Of a DNA stretch of 64,000 nt, positions 1 through 9,988 are shown piece by piece (positions within the stretch are counted from its first letter, which is position 1; each line of letters begins with the position of its first letter). This DNA comes from Enoplolaimus lenunculus. Its lineage: Eukaryota > Nematoda > Enoplea > Enoplida > Thoracostomopsidae. The notes beneath the pieces were generated by a model. It was not told where the DNA came from. It searched no databases and saw nothing but the letters and a program-made list of their open reading frames with translations. The stretch is from positions 372,001 through 436,000 of the forward strand of contig JASANG010000627.1 in assembly GCA_030248215.1 (NCBI GenBank). Reading direction: 5' to 3'. The position numbers and the translations under genes are program-made.

Positions 1-2
1 CA

Positions 3-680
3 TCTCCAACCCAAGTGTCAAACATCTCAACAACAGTAACATCACTGTTTCCTTGCGTCTCCCAGCATCGAGCCAATGAAATCGCGTCGTCCCGAACACC
101 TGCAAAACTACCAGCAAAATCATCCAATCAAACGCCAGAACAACACCAACGTTTCGCCAATCGTCACCGAGTAACCACTCAAAAACGAGCATTGGACACC
201 GATGGCAAAATGTCGCCACCAAAAACTATGACAACAACAACAGCCACAACAGCAGCAGCGACAACAATCGAACAAAAAATATCAGTCCAACCAGTCACAG
301 CGTTCAGTGACATATTTCGTCGCCATCAACAAAGTAAATCGCTTGCGTCTACGGCGACTCCAACAGCCACTTCAGCAATAGAACCTGGCGATTATTTATC
401 GGCGAACAACTCATGTAATCTGTGCGGCAAAAAGCTATCAAGCAGAGCTAATGCTGTCAAACATGTCAGGTTACACATTGACGGCCGGACAATTGGATGC
501 CCGTGGTGTCCGATGAAATTTGGAACCCGATATAATTTGAATATGCATGCGATGCGAAAACACGGAGACGCCGCGAGGTCTGCGGGATTTTTTACGTCAG
601 CCGCAATGTTGCATTATGGGCAAAAGTTTAAAGCTGGCGCTCGGGCGCGTCAAAAAAGTAGTGCGCTCAGATCAGTATAA
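3..680 (+). CDS. C2H2 zinc-finger protein, C-terminal exon (5' partial)
   Basis: The frame is open from the left edge to the TAA at 678-680. The first start-like codon (15) is only a GTG, so this is best read as the last exon of a gene continuing to the left. Two classical C2H2 fingers lie near residues 137-185: a CX2CX12HX3H finger beginning CNLCGKKL, then a CX2CX12HX4H finger beginning CPWCPMKF, joined by a short IDGRTIG-type linker. The part before them is low-complexity, rich in Thr/Ala/Ser/Gln, and the tail after them is basic. Two fingers suggest a nuclear nucleic-acid-binding protein, perhaps a transcription regulator, but the target and orthology cannot be told. A degenerate 80-bp satellite starts just after the stop codon. 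Confidence 0.7.
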   Translation, partial: SPTQVSNISTTVTSLFPCVSQHRANEIASSRTPAKLPAKSSNQTPEQHQRFANRHRVTTQKRALDTDGKMSPPKTMTTTTATTAAATTIEQKISVQPVTAFSDIFRRHQQSKSLASTATPTATSAIEPGDYLSANNSCNLCGKKLSSRANAVKHVRLHIDGRTIGCPWCPMKFGTRYNLNMHAMRKHGDAARSAGFFTSAAMLHYGQKFKAGARARQKSSALRSV

Positions 681-689
681 CAGCCGTTT

Positions 690-1115
690 GACGCGACATT
701 TTGCATACCTACAACACTGCTAAAAGCGGTTAGTAAGCGGTTCGCTAAACGCAGAGAATCTGTCGCGTCACGCGACATTTTGCCAATCTATAACACTGTT
801 GCAAGCGATTGACGAGAGGTACAACAAACGAAATGTAGAAGAATCATGCTACATAACATTTTGCACCCACATATTCTCTGAGGGTTGTAGGCGATTCGGT
901 AAACTCAGAGTACAGTCGTGTCTCGCTACAGTCTGCCGGCCTACAATGTTGTGCTTCTAAAGGTGTCGAGCCACGCGATAAACTGAGAATAAATAACCAT
1001 CATCGTATCGTGCGACATTTTGCCTACTTATAACACGGATTGTTGGTGTTGACGAGAAGTTGGTCAAGTTGAACGTAAACTTACCATGCCACGCGACATT
1101 TTGCCGACTTACTGG
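690..1115. repeat. Degenerate ~80-bp tandem repeat in the 3' flank of the zinc-finger gene
   Basis: A core close to CGCGACATTTTGC recurs at about 692, 771, 852, (935, strongly decayed), 1011 and 1092, so spacing is 79-81 bp. Each core is followed by a partly conserved 'ctataacactg' segment. It begins ten bases after the stop codon, so it would lie in the 3' UTR; an AATAAA at 988-993 lies inside it. No open frame runs through it. Confidence 0.65.
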
Positions 1116-1872
1116 CACTATTCGTCGATAGTTGATGAAATTTGACGCCGATTCAAGCAACGTTTAGTACCATGAATTTGAGAGCATAATAATGTTATGG
1201 ATGGGAAGTAAAGCAAAATAGTACCTTGGCTGGCGAACATTTTAAAAACTTCTACAAGAATTCGTATGTTAGCATTCGATATATAAATTTCTTTATTGGG
1301 TATTTATAATTTGGCTTATTGTTCTAGTTTTTCTGTTCGAGGTGCAGTCCTTAAAGAAATATAGACTCAGTGCAGCGTTTTTAGACTTGAAGCACAGTGC
1401 ACACCATATAGTTTTGGTTAAGTTTTTAAAATTTTTTTGGCCAGTTTATAGAACCGACCCGTAACAGTAGTATAAGCAAATTTCTAAGCGTAAAGATAAG
1501 CCTATACCTAAGCCTAAGCAAAAAAATTACTTTAAAGCTTAAAACTTATTTTGTTGCAGTTCTGCGACAAAACGGTTTGCACCCTATTCATTTTTGCGTA
1601 TATCATGAAATAGCAATAAATACCTATCGCCAATTAGCAAGAATATGCTTACATTCAGTAAAACAGCCTTTAATCAAGCTTATAGGTTGTTACCGTTGTA
1701 TTTTTCAAGAAAAAATCAACTACAAAAAGAAAGCAATCAGGAGGCTACTTAGCTGATGACGTAGCTTTAAATTGATACCTAAAGGTTGGTAGCATTGTAC
1801 TTCGATGGGTTTGCAATTTTATTTCTGTTTCGTATCTTTTAAGTCGCATCAAATCATAACCAGGTTCAAGTA

Positions 1873-2024
1873 GGCCCGTAGCCAGCTCACCATGCTACAG
1901 GGCTAAAAAATTTTCAGGCGGGGCATGCAAGGGTTTTTAATTACTTGCAAGCAGAAAATATTCTATGGGGTGCAAAGTTCTTCTAGGGGCGGTTGAGCCA
2001 TCCGCCCCCTTCGGCTACTGGACC
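1873..2024. mobile_element. MITE, GTAGCCAGCTCAC-ended family (decayed copy)
   Basis: The left end GGCCCGTAGCCAGCTCAC and the right end CGGCTACTGGACC are inverted and flank about 120 bp of non-coding sequence. Copies of the same design lie at 4702-4831, 16793-16937, 49536-49694 and 61445-61603. The 16793 copy has an 8-bp target duplication, which suggests a hAT-like origin. Confidence 0.5.
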
Positions 2025-2424
2025 GGTTTAAAGGTTATCGTTTTCAATAGAATAAACGGCTATATCATCAGTATTTGATAGTTCTATTTTAATGAATGTT
2101 GCATAGTAAACATCAGACTGTTGCAATTTGTATGAACACTGGAATTTGCTTCATATAAGCAGTATTTCCACTGTCGATTAACAAGCGTATCTTCATATCT
2201 CCTATATCAAAGCTTCGACAAATTATCCAGGATAAGCTCAGAATGGTCAGTTTTTCAGAGAAGCAGTTAAGTCCAATTACTTACTATCTCCACTCGTCGG
2301 ATCAATCGTGCATTGAGTACATTTGCGTCATTTGAAGATATGCAACACTTAAGCTAAAAGCTCATTGACAGTCTAAGAAGGAACCGGGTCTTTGGACACT
2401 TTAACTAAGCCGATGAAACAGCAG

Positions 2425-2496
2425 GCATACAAGGATGACTGGAAACAGCGGGTCTAGGATTTCCAGGCAAGCGCTCTACCACTGTGCCACGTAGCC
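2425..2496 (-). repeat. tRNA-like (possible SINE head) fragment
   Basis: On the minus strand it starts GGCTACGTGGCACAGTGG, which contains a good RNA polymerase III A box (TGGCACAGTGG). It aligns loosely with the better preserved tRNA-like sequence at 22612-22683, which starts GGCTGCGTAGCTCAGTGG. No good B box or T arm remains. It is probably a decayed tRNA-derived repeat, not a working tRNA gene. Confidence 0.25.
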
Positions 2497-3360
2497 CGCC
2501 TCTCCAACTGCTTCTATGGTCGATTATATGTCGAATGTATATGCTGCAGGCTAGCATACAGTGCGCTGCACTATGTTGCATGTTCACGCAATGAACAAGT
2601 TCTCACATGCTTACCCTGATATTTGCTAGCTACAGGAGATATGAACAGTAAGCAAGGCCCGTATACTCTAATGTGTCTAGCACCTCTGTGCAGTTTATGA
2701 TAGATCTTGTAACTTTTGAAGGTGCGAATGATGAGGTTTGAAATTAAGCACAATTTTGTCATTCATTTTGTTTCACTTTTACACCAATTTTGAGATTCAC
2801 AGCGGCAAAGGTTCGTCAGTTTAAAAACCTATCGCGTACTTGTGACAGGTGTTATACGCATTTGAGAATATGGACCTTATCAGTTTCCCTACTCCAACCA
2901 AGTGACATCGTTGACTGCCAGTAGAAAATTTGGACACTTCAAGGGTGAATTGTTTCTCCCCTACCAAGGCAAATTCAACACCTGTCGTTATGATTTCCCT
3001 GCTGTTGTTATAATGCGCTAACATGATTTGGGCACAAAAACCTCGAGGCGAGTCTCTGAGAGTAAGTTTACAAAAAAAGCGTCCAGATAAAACATTTTCG
3101 TTCGAAAACTTCCAAGATTGCCGACATTTTTCAAAAATGAAACATAAAACAAATTTTCTTTCGATGCTTTGTCGTTAAAACAATCAAATCCAACATCGTT
3201 TTTATTACTTTGATTTGTTTCAGTCCCGGTTTCGGTTACAACTGTGGCAAAATTTGTTGATCTCAAACTCCGGCTTTTTCACCGCCAGTTCTATCCTGCA
3301 AATAAGCTACGACAAATTAATAATTTTTTCAAGCGACCAAGAATTCTATGCGACAAATTG

Positions 3361-3407
3361 AAATTTATATATAATATATAATATATTATTTATGTAATAT
3401 ATATACA

Positions 3408-3441
<34 letters not shown>
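3361..3441. repeat. AT-rich and (ATAC)n microsatellite
   Basis: A TA-rich run passes into about nine CATA units and then back into TATATA. It is a simple repeat with no coding content. Confidence 0.85.
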
Positions 3442-3444
<3 letters not shown>

Positions 3445-4397
3445 CAATTTTATCCAGCTGCCTTTTAAGTGCAGGAGCTTTAACTCAGTACCGTGTCGCA
3501 GTTGCTGTATGCATTTTCATTGCTGTGTATGCTTGCAGTTTTTTTCAGTGCAATTTTGTTTGACATTATTTTGTTGCATTGTCTGAGCATTTATATTCAA
3601 AGGTTATTTGGAACAGTTTAAAATCATCAAACGGTGACCTCGAGGCTGTTTTCGTAAATGTTTTTGATTAGTTTTTATTTTTACACCAAAACATAAGCAA
3701 ACATTTGCAATGTACGAGATATGGACTTCAACTTCACTTTCAAAAGAGCCTAAAACCATAGCATTCCGCTGAAGATTCTCGATCTCTGATTTTTTAACAG
3801 GACGGTTGTCCTTCCTTGGCAAAGGCTTCGTTCTGTAGGGAATAGGAAACATTTACAAATATACGCATTTAAAATATTTTGTCAATTATTAATCATATAT
3901 CCTACACACATACATGCATATATATGTATGTAGATATCTATATTATTAAAGCTGAAATGTCCCACATACGTAATTAGGCAGTATTCAGCTTTCATTTACA
4001 TGAACTCAATTTTGAAACAAAGAAAAAACAAGTAGTGATGCAAATGTTGCAACACCGTTGACTAGTATATTATTTTTAGACTACATACTATACAGTAATA
4101 TTGTAATCTTTTATACAGTTTTCAACCAAATTCTGATCATTCCTACACTCAGTTATTGATTACAGCGTCAACCTAAACTTCGCTATACCTTACCTCACGT
4201 TGTCAATCTCAATAAAACAATAGCGACGCTTACAACATTATATAGTTGGTTGAACGTATCAGCCAGGCAATTAAGAGTGACAAAGATTTTAAACAACTGA
4301 CGGTTTGGTGTTTAAGTGTCTACGATATCCGAGAATTAATTAGCATCGAAGCTTAAAACATGCAATTTCCTATTTTATACCTACTTAGTTGAAATCT

Positions 4398-6092
4398 ATG
4401 TCTTTACGACGAAACGTGTTAGACTCAGACACAGACCTGTACGCCGGGTTACCGGTACACCCTGCATCTGATCATCATGATCAATTTGACGCTGTTAAAT
4501 ATTTAAATTCATTCTATAAGCATTATGATTCTGATCCAGCTATGCATCGGTTAGTTAAAAAATGCATAAGAGTTATTCATTTATTAAAAAGTTTTAGTTT
4601 TAGTCGTGTGATTTTTGTAGATAGAAATTATACCGTTTTTATAATATAAAACCTTTTAATAAAATTTTAATTTTCCGTCAGCACGGATAAGGAGTCGAGG
4701 CGGATCCGTAGCCAAGCCGCCGTTCTTGGACAAATTTTTCAAACTTGCTTGTAAAGTCAACAAATACCCATGAATGCCCAATCTGAAACATTTTTAAGCC
4801 CCCATCTGGCAAAGTGAGCTGGCTATGGACCTGAGGTGAAAAATTGACAACGTTTTCTTATTAATTTTTGCTTAATGGTTTACAAGAGCCTAGTAGATCC
4901 ATTTTTGGGTTATGTTTGCCATCAAAACCGGAAACCATGCCACGAGACAAATAAGTCACGAGTCCGTGGGCTAGCTGGTCCCCGCTTCTAACTCTGGAAT
5001 GTCGTCTGCTCTCAAGGAGCTTCCAAACTGACCCAAATTCGCAAACCCAAGCAACGGTAGAAATACATAATTTTGTACATGAACAAGAATTTAAGATTGG
5101 CTTTCTAAAAGGTTAACCTTAAACTCAATCCTGCACTGTTTCTGAGTTTGCTGCTATCGTCAACACCAAATTCTGACCTGGCAGAGTTATTCTACAAATT
5201 ATTTAAAATTTTACAGGCTAATTATGTTCATGCCGTGTGTTCTATCAAGAATTCATCCACGCGAGAACGGCGACCCGTTGCGAACATTTTTGGACGTCGG
5301 ATGTGGACCGTGTGTTGCGCTAGCTATGTATTTTCAAACAATCGTTGAGGAAATTTATTTAGCCGATTACGCTTTGGATTGCCGCGAAGAACTTGTCAGA
5401 TGGTCGCGCAACGAAAGTGGTTTTGATTGGAAGTCTGTCGGCGAAATTATATATCGTCACATTAATTGGCCTGGGCGGCCCGATCATTTGAAGATACAAG
5501 AAGAAACAAGGAATAAAGTGAGTCTGTAATATATATTCAAATCAGGGTACTTAGTTACGTTTCATCCTCACACTAGAGTTTATTTTAGTGTTGGCAAAAA
5601 TATTCTTACTGTTTTATTGTTTTTGCAAACATTAACCTTTTACTGAGTGGAAAAATTCGGATTGGTTGAAAATCACTGTAAAGTTCCCACGGGCAGACGA
5701 TATTTTTATTTTGCAAGGTCAAATCCATCCTCAACTGCGACGTCAACATCGCGACCGTGCTACTAGACGCTCCATCTGCGATTCCGACCAAATTCGATAT
5801 CGTCAACACATCCTACTGCTTAGAAGCTGCAACAGAAAGCGTCGACCAATATCGCGATGCATTCGCCAATGTTGCACGTCTTGTTGCGCCGGGTGGATAT
5901 TTAGTAATCGCCTCGGTTTGTTCTTCGGATTATTATGTTTTTGACAAAAAACGATTCCGGCTGGTTTGTGTTGATGAAACGGAAATTCGACGGTGTTATG
6001 AAATGAATGAATTTGATATGAATGATATTATGATACGAAGAAAGGGCGACATTTGTATTGCGGTTTGTCGAAAGCTGGAAAATGACCTTTAA
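4398..6092 (+). CDS. PNMT/NNMT/TEMT-family small-molecule N-methyltransferase, complete, 3 exons
   Basis: Exons are 4398-4549, 5217-5517 and 5718-6092 (intron phases 2 and 0; donors GTTAGT and GTGAGT, acceptors TTACAG and TGCAAG), giving 275 residues, close to the ~264-290 typical of the family. The family transfers methyl from S-adenosylmethionine to amines such as nicotinamide or phenylethanolamine in the cytosol. Visible marks are the SAM-binding motif I FLDVGCGP (about 75-82), the family signature around LADYALDCREEL followed by SGFDW, and the post-motif strand APGGYLVIAS. The start is the only ATG of the first exon; a TTAG 10 bases upstream could be a trans-splice acceptor (inference). 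The acceptor of intron 2 is weak but keeps the frame exactly. Substrate cannot be assigned; nematodes have several such genes (anmt type). Confidence 0.88.
4702..4831. mobile_element. MITE, GTAGCCAGCTCAC-ended family, in methyltransferase intron 1
   Basis: The left end is near GGATCCGTAGCC and the right end is GTGAGCTGGCTATGGACC, the inverted match. It is decayed and about 130 bp long. It lies wholly inside the 667-bp first intron. Confidence 0.45.
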
Positions 6093-6473
6093 AAGAACAG
6101 TGACGGGGGAAGCGTTCTCCAAACCCCCAGTTTGGAGGGCTGATCCTTGGGAGAGCCCATCTTGGCCAACTAAATTTTTTTCGTGGACCACGAAGTTATA
6201 GAGCTGTGAAACGTTTTATTAGGACCCTCTCTTCTGACCTATTGGCGGCCCCACTATGGTGACGCCGGTCCTGATAAAGAATGAGAGTCGCGATAAACAT
6301 TGGAACGCAAGTAAACATTAACATACTCAGCTTGCAATGCATGCGAGTGGACAGAAACATTGACCGATTGTTATTCAACGTTAAATTTTTGGGTGGCATA
6401 GCTATGTTGGCGAAAACTGTGCGCGTAATTGATCTGATATAATATTTTCTTTATTTTCAAAATTTAACATGTA

Positions 6474-6703
6474 CTGTATAAATCCCAGTGAGTTGATTTT
6501 AACTCAGAATGAGTTGAATCAATCAGTTTGAGTTAGGACTTTCAGAACTTAGAATTCTGAGTCAATAAAGCTCGCTCTGATTTAATTCTTCAATTCACCC
6601 GGAATCAACTGAACTCAGAGGGAGTTAATGTTTACTGTTACATACTCAGAATTCACTAACTTTTTATCTGAGCTGATTAATCAACTCAACGAAATTGACA
6701 GTG
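6474..6703. mobile_element. Tc1/mariner-type MITE (TA target site)
   Basis: It is flanked by TA at 6472-6473 and 6704-6705. The left end CTGTATAAATCC..GAGTTGATT and the right end, read inward, CACTGTCAATTTC..GAGTTGATT form inverted repeats of about 40 bp with mismatches. The interior is rich in short GAGTTGA / TCAACTC inverted words and is non-coding. It shares its terminal style with the element at 40022-40242. Confidence 0.6.
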
Positions 6704-6761
6704 TATATTTTTTGTTTTAATGGATAATGGCGGACAAACTACGGGCCGGAATGGTGAATGA

Positions 6762-7298
6762 CAGGGCAACCAAATATCCGTTTGCGTTTTAGATAAAAAT
6801 CGGTGTTCGTTTTCTGTTTCCGTTATTTTGATCGCTATCAGTTTTCGTTATTTTGATCGCTAACCGTTTCCGTTATTTTGATCGCTATCCGTTTCCGTTA
6901 TTTTGTTTGCTATCTGTTTCCGTTATTTTGATCGCTATCCGTTTCCGTTATTTTGATCGCAATCCGTTTTCGTTATTTTGATTGCAATCCGTTCCCGTTA
7001 TTTTGATCGCAATCCGTTTCCGTTAGTTTGATCGCAATCCGTTTCCGTTATTTTGATCGCAACCCGTTTGGGTTATTTTGATCGCAATCCGTTTCCGTTA
7101 TTTTGATCGCAACCCGTTTGCGTTATTTTGATCGCAATCCGTTTCCGTTATTTTGATCGCAATCCGTTTCCGTTATTTTGATCGCAATCCGTTTCCGTTA
7201 TTTTGATCGCAATTCGTTTCCGTTATTTTGATCGCAATCCGTTTCCGTTATTTTGATTGCACTCCGTTTCCGTTTTTTAGTATACTTTTTACACTCTA
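6762..7298. mobile_element. hAT-like MITE whose interior is an 18-copy 25-bp tandem array
   Basis: The ends are CAGGGCAACC.. (6762) and ..TTTTACACTCTA (7298). They match the ends of related elements at 26685-27000, 30703-31088 and 41045-41428. Flanking 8-mers GTGAATGA (6754-6761) and GTAAATGA (7299-7306) agree at 7 of 8 positions, as expected for a hAT target duplication. From about 6815 to 7275 the interior is a head-to-tail array of the unit CCGTTTCCGTTATTTTGATC plus GCAAT, about 18 copies. Most later copies are nearly identical, while earlier ones vary (GCTAT, GTTTG). No coding sequence is present. Confidence 0.75.
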
Positions 7299-7605
7299 GT
7301 AAATGACGTTTATTATTTAATTACTTGTGGAGTAATTTCAGACTTGAGGTTTGTAGTTTCGTTTAGATTTACGAACGTTCGCTTTACTTACTACAGTTAA
7401 GTCGTGTTCAAATGCTATATTTTGCCGTAGAAAATGTAAACATTGTCTGGTTTTCTGAAACCCTACTTAAGTATGACTCGGTACTTAAGTACGTACTAAG
7501 TAATTACTTGACCATTTCGTCGTTTTTAAAGCGTACATAAGTTATGTAAATACTTAAGTTTCTGACTTGATCGATTACAAATTAACCTTCAGGCATACTA
7601 GTCTT

Positions 7606-7783
7606 GGCCAATGTTACTTTTAGGGCCGTAACAATAGATTAAGCCTATTCCTATACCTAAGCCTAAACCTAAGCGTTGCAAAAGCGTATTCCTAAGACTA
7701 AGCTAAAAAATTAGTCCAGAATGTAAGCCTACTATTATACAGACCCACTAGAAACCGGGACGGCCCTAAATGTAACATGGGCC
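7606..7783. mobile_element. MITE with GGCCAATGTTAC ends and telomere-like interior
   Basis: The left end GGCCAATGTTACTTTTAGGG is the inverse of the right end (..CCCTAAATGTAACATGGGCC). Between them lie degenerate CCTAAG/CCTAAA units. This is the same family as 17182-17376, 19682-20357 and 32189-32379. No clear target duplication remains. Confidence 0.6.
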
Positions 7784-9988
7784 ATTGTCTCGGTCTAACT
7801 GAAATTGTAGACTCGTGGTGCCTCCGTATTACAAAGCAAAACTATTACTTTTTTGTTATGACAATGGCTCACAATAAGCGTTAAACTGTTTTGATCCAAA
7901 AGTTAAACATTTACTTAAGTCGTCGCCTTTAAGTAATTACTTAAGCATAGCTTAAGTAAACACTAAAGTATGGTTTCAGAAACACAGCCAATATGTCCTA
8001 AATTCAACCATGTAATTGCTTTTCGACGCGTCATCCTAAATGCTTAGCTAATATGCTGCTAGAAAAGCTATCTTTCAATAGAGTTATCGCTATCACTATT
8101 GCGGTAAGTTCAGATACATGCTTGCCATGTAAAATTTTGCAAGGAAAATTTCAACATAATTTAATAAATTTAACTTTGAGTCTTAAGCCCAAGCGAACGA
8201 CCATTTTTGTCTGAATGATTTCTAAAGACTTGTGCCGACGCGTAGAATTAGATGGTTTTTGGTTAGTTTTTCTAGAATGTCGGTATAATGTGGCAAGCAA
8301 TGCTTAAAATAACCCTTTTGCAATTTATAATTATTCCCAAACCAAAAAACCAATACAAATTTCAACAAGCAACAAATTACCTTCGACAAAATTCAGCAAT
8401 TTTCGGTAACCGAAACTGCATACCGTGGTAGAATTAAACCAGGTTATGCAAATTACAAGTCTACAATCTGTTTTCTAGCCATAAATACAAGAAACACCGT
8501 GCTAACAGTGACAGCAGCTTGCTCGTGTGAATATTTTACCATCTGAAATACAACTTCAAGCAATGATTTTGAATCTAACCATATTGTTGTCAGGCGTTTA
8601 CCATCTCTTCTCAGCTATAGAAGCTTGACGTCCGAGGCCGAACGGGGCTTTTACGTCTTGTGATGAATTTGCACAGCGCATAAGCGTTGTGAATTGTTAA
8701 AAACGGCGTACATGTATAATGTAGCATACACAGTTTGCACATAATTGCTCATAATTTATTTTATAATACAAGAAGATATAATAATAGTTTTGGTTGAGTA
8801 ATTTGCACCGAATCGCAATCACAATAATTTTAGATTGATTACGGTCAATGTAAATAATCATTATTGTTAAGTACTTACGTTGAAAACGGCTACAATTTAA
8901 AACGAAACTATATAATCAGTACTGAGGCTAGACTCCTTTCTAGTACCTCAACAATGAATAGGTGGCGGAGGCTTGCCCGTCAACGGGCTGCATTTCGAGT
9001 GAAAAAGTAAACGTTTTGGTCACAGTCGCAACGGCTTTAGTGAATCATTTTTGAGGCCTCATTGATTTATTGGGGGACTTCGGTGGCCCGTTTGGGGGCT
9101 CGCGAGGCTTAGTCTCTGCCCTGACTATCATGCATTAGACAAGCGTATAGCTAGGTAACAGCTTTGTCTTAAATCTTGTTTTGTCGGATTTTTTATCTTG
9201 ATAAGCAATGTTCATCACATAATAGAATACTCAACTCTTACAATCGAACAAGGAGCATTTCATGCTCTTTGCTCTTGACCCAACCAATAAAAATTCATGA
9301 CTACGTGCCTGCCGTTTACAATATAGTGTCTAGTCCTATTCGAAACCTACGCATAAGGACGTACACGAAGCGATATATACAAAATAGGTATAGATTACTG
9401 CATGTATCTATAGCGATTGAAAATAGGCATTTGTACAATCACCAGGATATTAAATCTATTCTTAATTTCACATCGAAAAAATTGTCTTCCTCGCTACCGC
9501 TAAGCGCAATTGTATTTTTTCTGACACAACATCGTAGAAGGCTGTTTGTCATACATTTTCAACAATTTGAAACGTTCAAACATTGTTTTACCAATCGTTC
9601 AGTAGTGTTAAATTTTTTGTAACCAGAAACACCAAAAGACGTAGTTGCCAGCATAAACATGAAAAGTTGTACTCCAGCAACGCTGCAGGTACAGAGAGAG
9701 GAATCAAAATCGCTTCCCTAGCCGCTCCTTCCAATTCGCATGCTTTTACGTCCGCTAGACGCTATTTAATGCAGCCACCGTTAACGATTTTGACAATTTT
9801 ATATTTACGAATCATTCATTATTTCGGTTGTTTTTCAACTCCAGTCAACCATCAATCCAATTGCCTCGGTACGACAGTATATTAGAATACCTACTGTTAT
9901 TCAACGAGTTATGGTTGAATTTTGTCAAAATTACGTTTGCGTGGGCGTAACAGCTTTAATAGTTCAGAATTAAACACGCCAATGAATG
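7784..9988. other. Intergenic stretch without a supported gene
   Basis: The sequence is AT-rich. A 148-residue open frame at 9176-9622 (+) lacks any recognisable domain and has composition typical of chance frames. Short CTTAAGTAATTACTT-type palindromic words cluster near 7440-7980. Nothing here can be supported as a gene. Confidence 0.4.
9955..9960 (-). promoter_or_regulatory. Candidate polyadenylation signal (ATTAAA)
   Basis: ATTAAA on the minus strand lies 29 bases past the stop codon of the membrane-protein gene ending at 9989. This is the usual variant and a usual distance for compact genomes. Confidence 0.35.

Larger units (their letters stand above)
1116..4397. other. Intergenic stretch without a supported gene
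   Basis: This stretch holds decayed repeats only. About 1445-1551 is a fragment of the telomere-like-interior MITE family (end sequence near 1450, then CCTAAG-type units). It also contains the GTAGCCAGCTCAC element at 1873-2024, a tRNA-like segment at 2425-2496, and a microsatellite at 3361-3441. A segment near 2780-2890 recurs in altered form near 12350-12440 (shared tail 'tacgcatttgagaatatgg'), so it is a dispersed repeat. Open frames here show no domain. Confidence 0.5.

Noticed and set aside
6815-7275. CRISPR-like or centromeric array
   Set aside because: The repeat has no spacers and is bounded by transposon ends and a target duplication; it is too short for a centromere satellite block.
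9176-9622. 148-residue plus-strand open frame
   Set aside because: There is no recognisable domain, the composition is as expected by chance in AT-rich DNA, and no convincing splice or poly(A) context was found.
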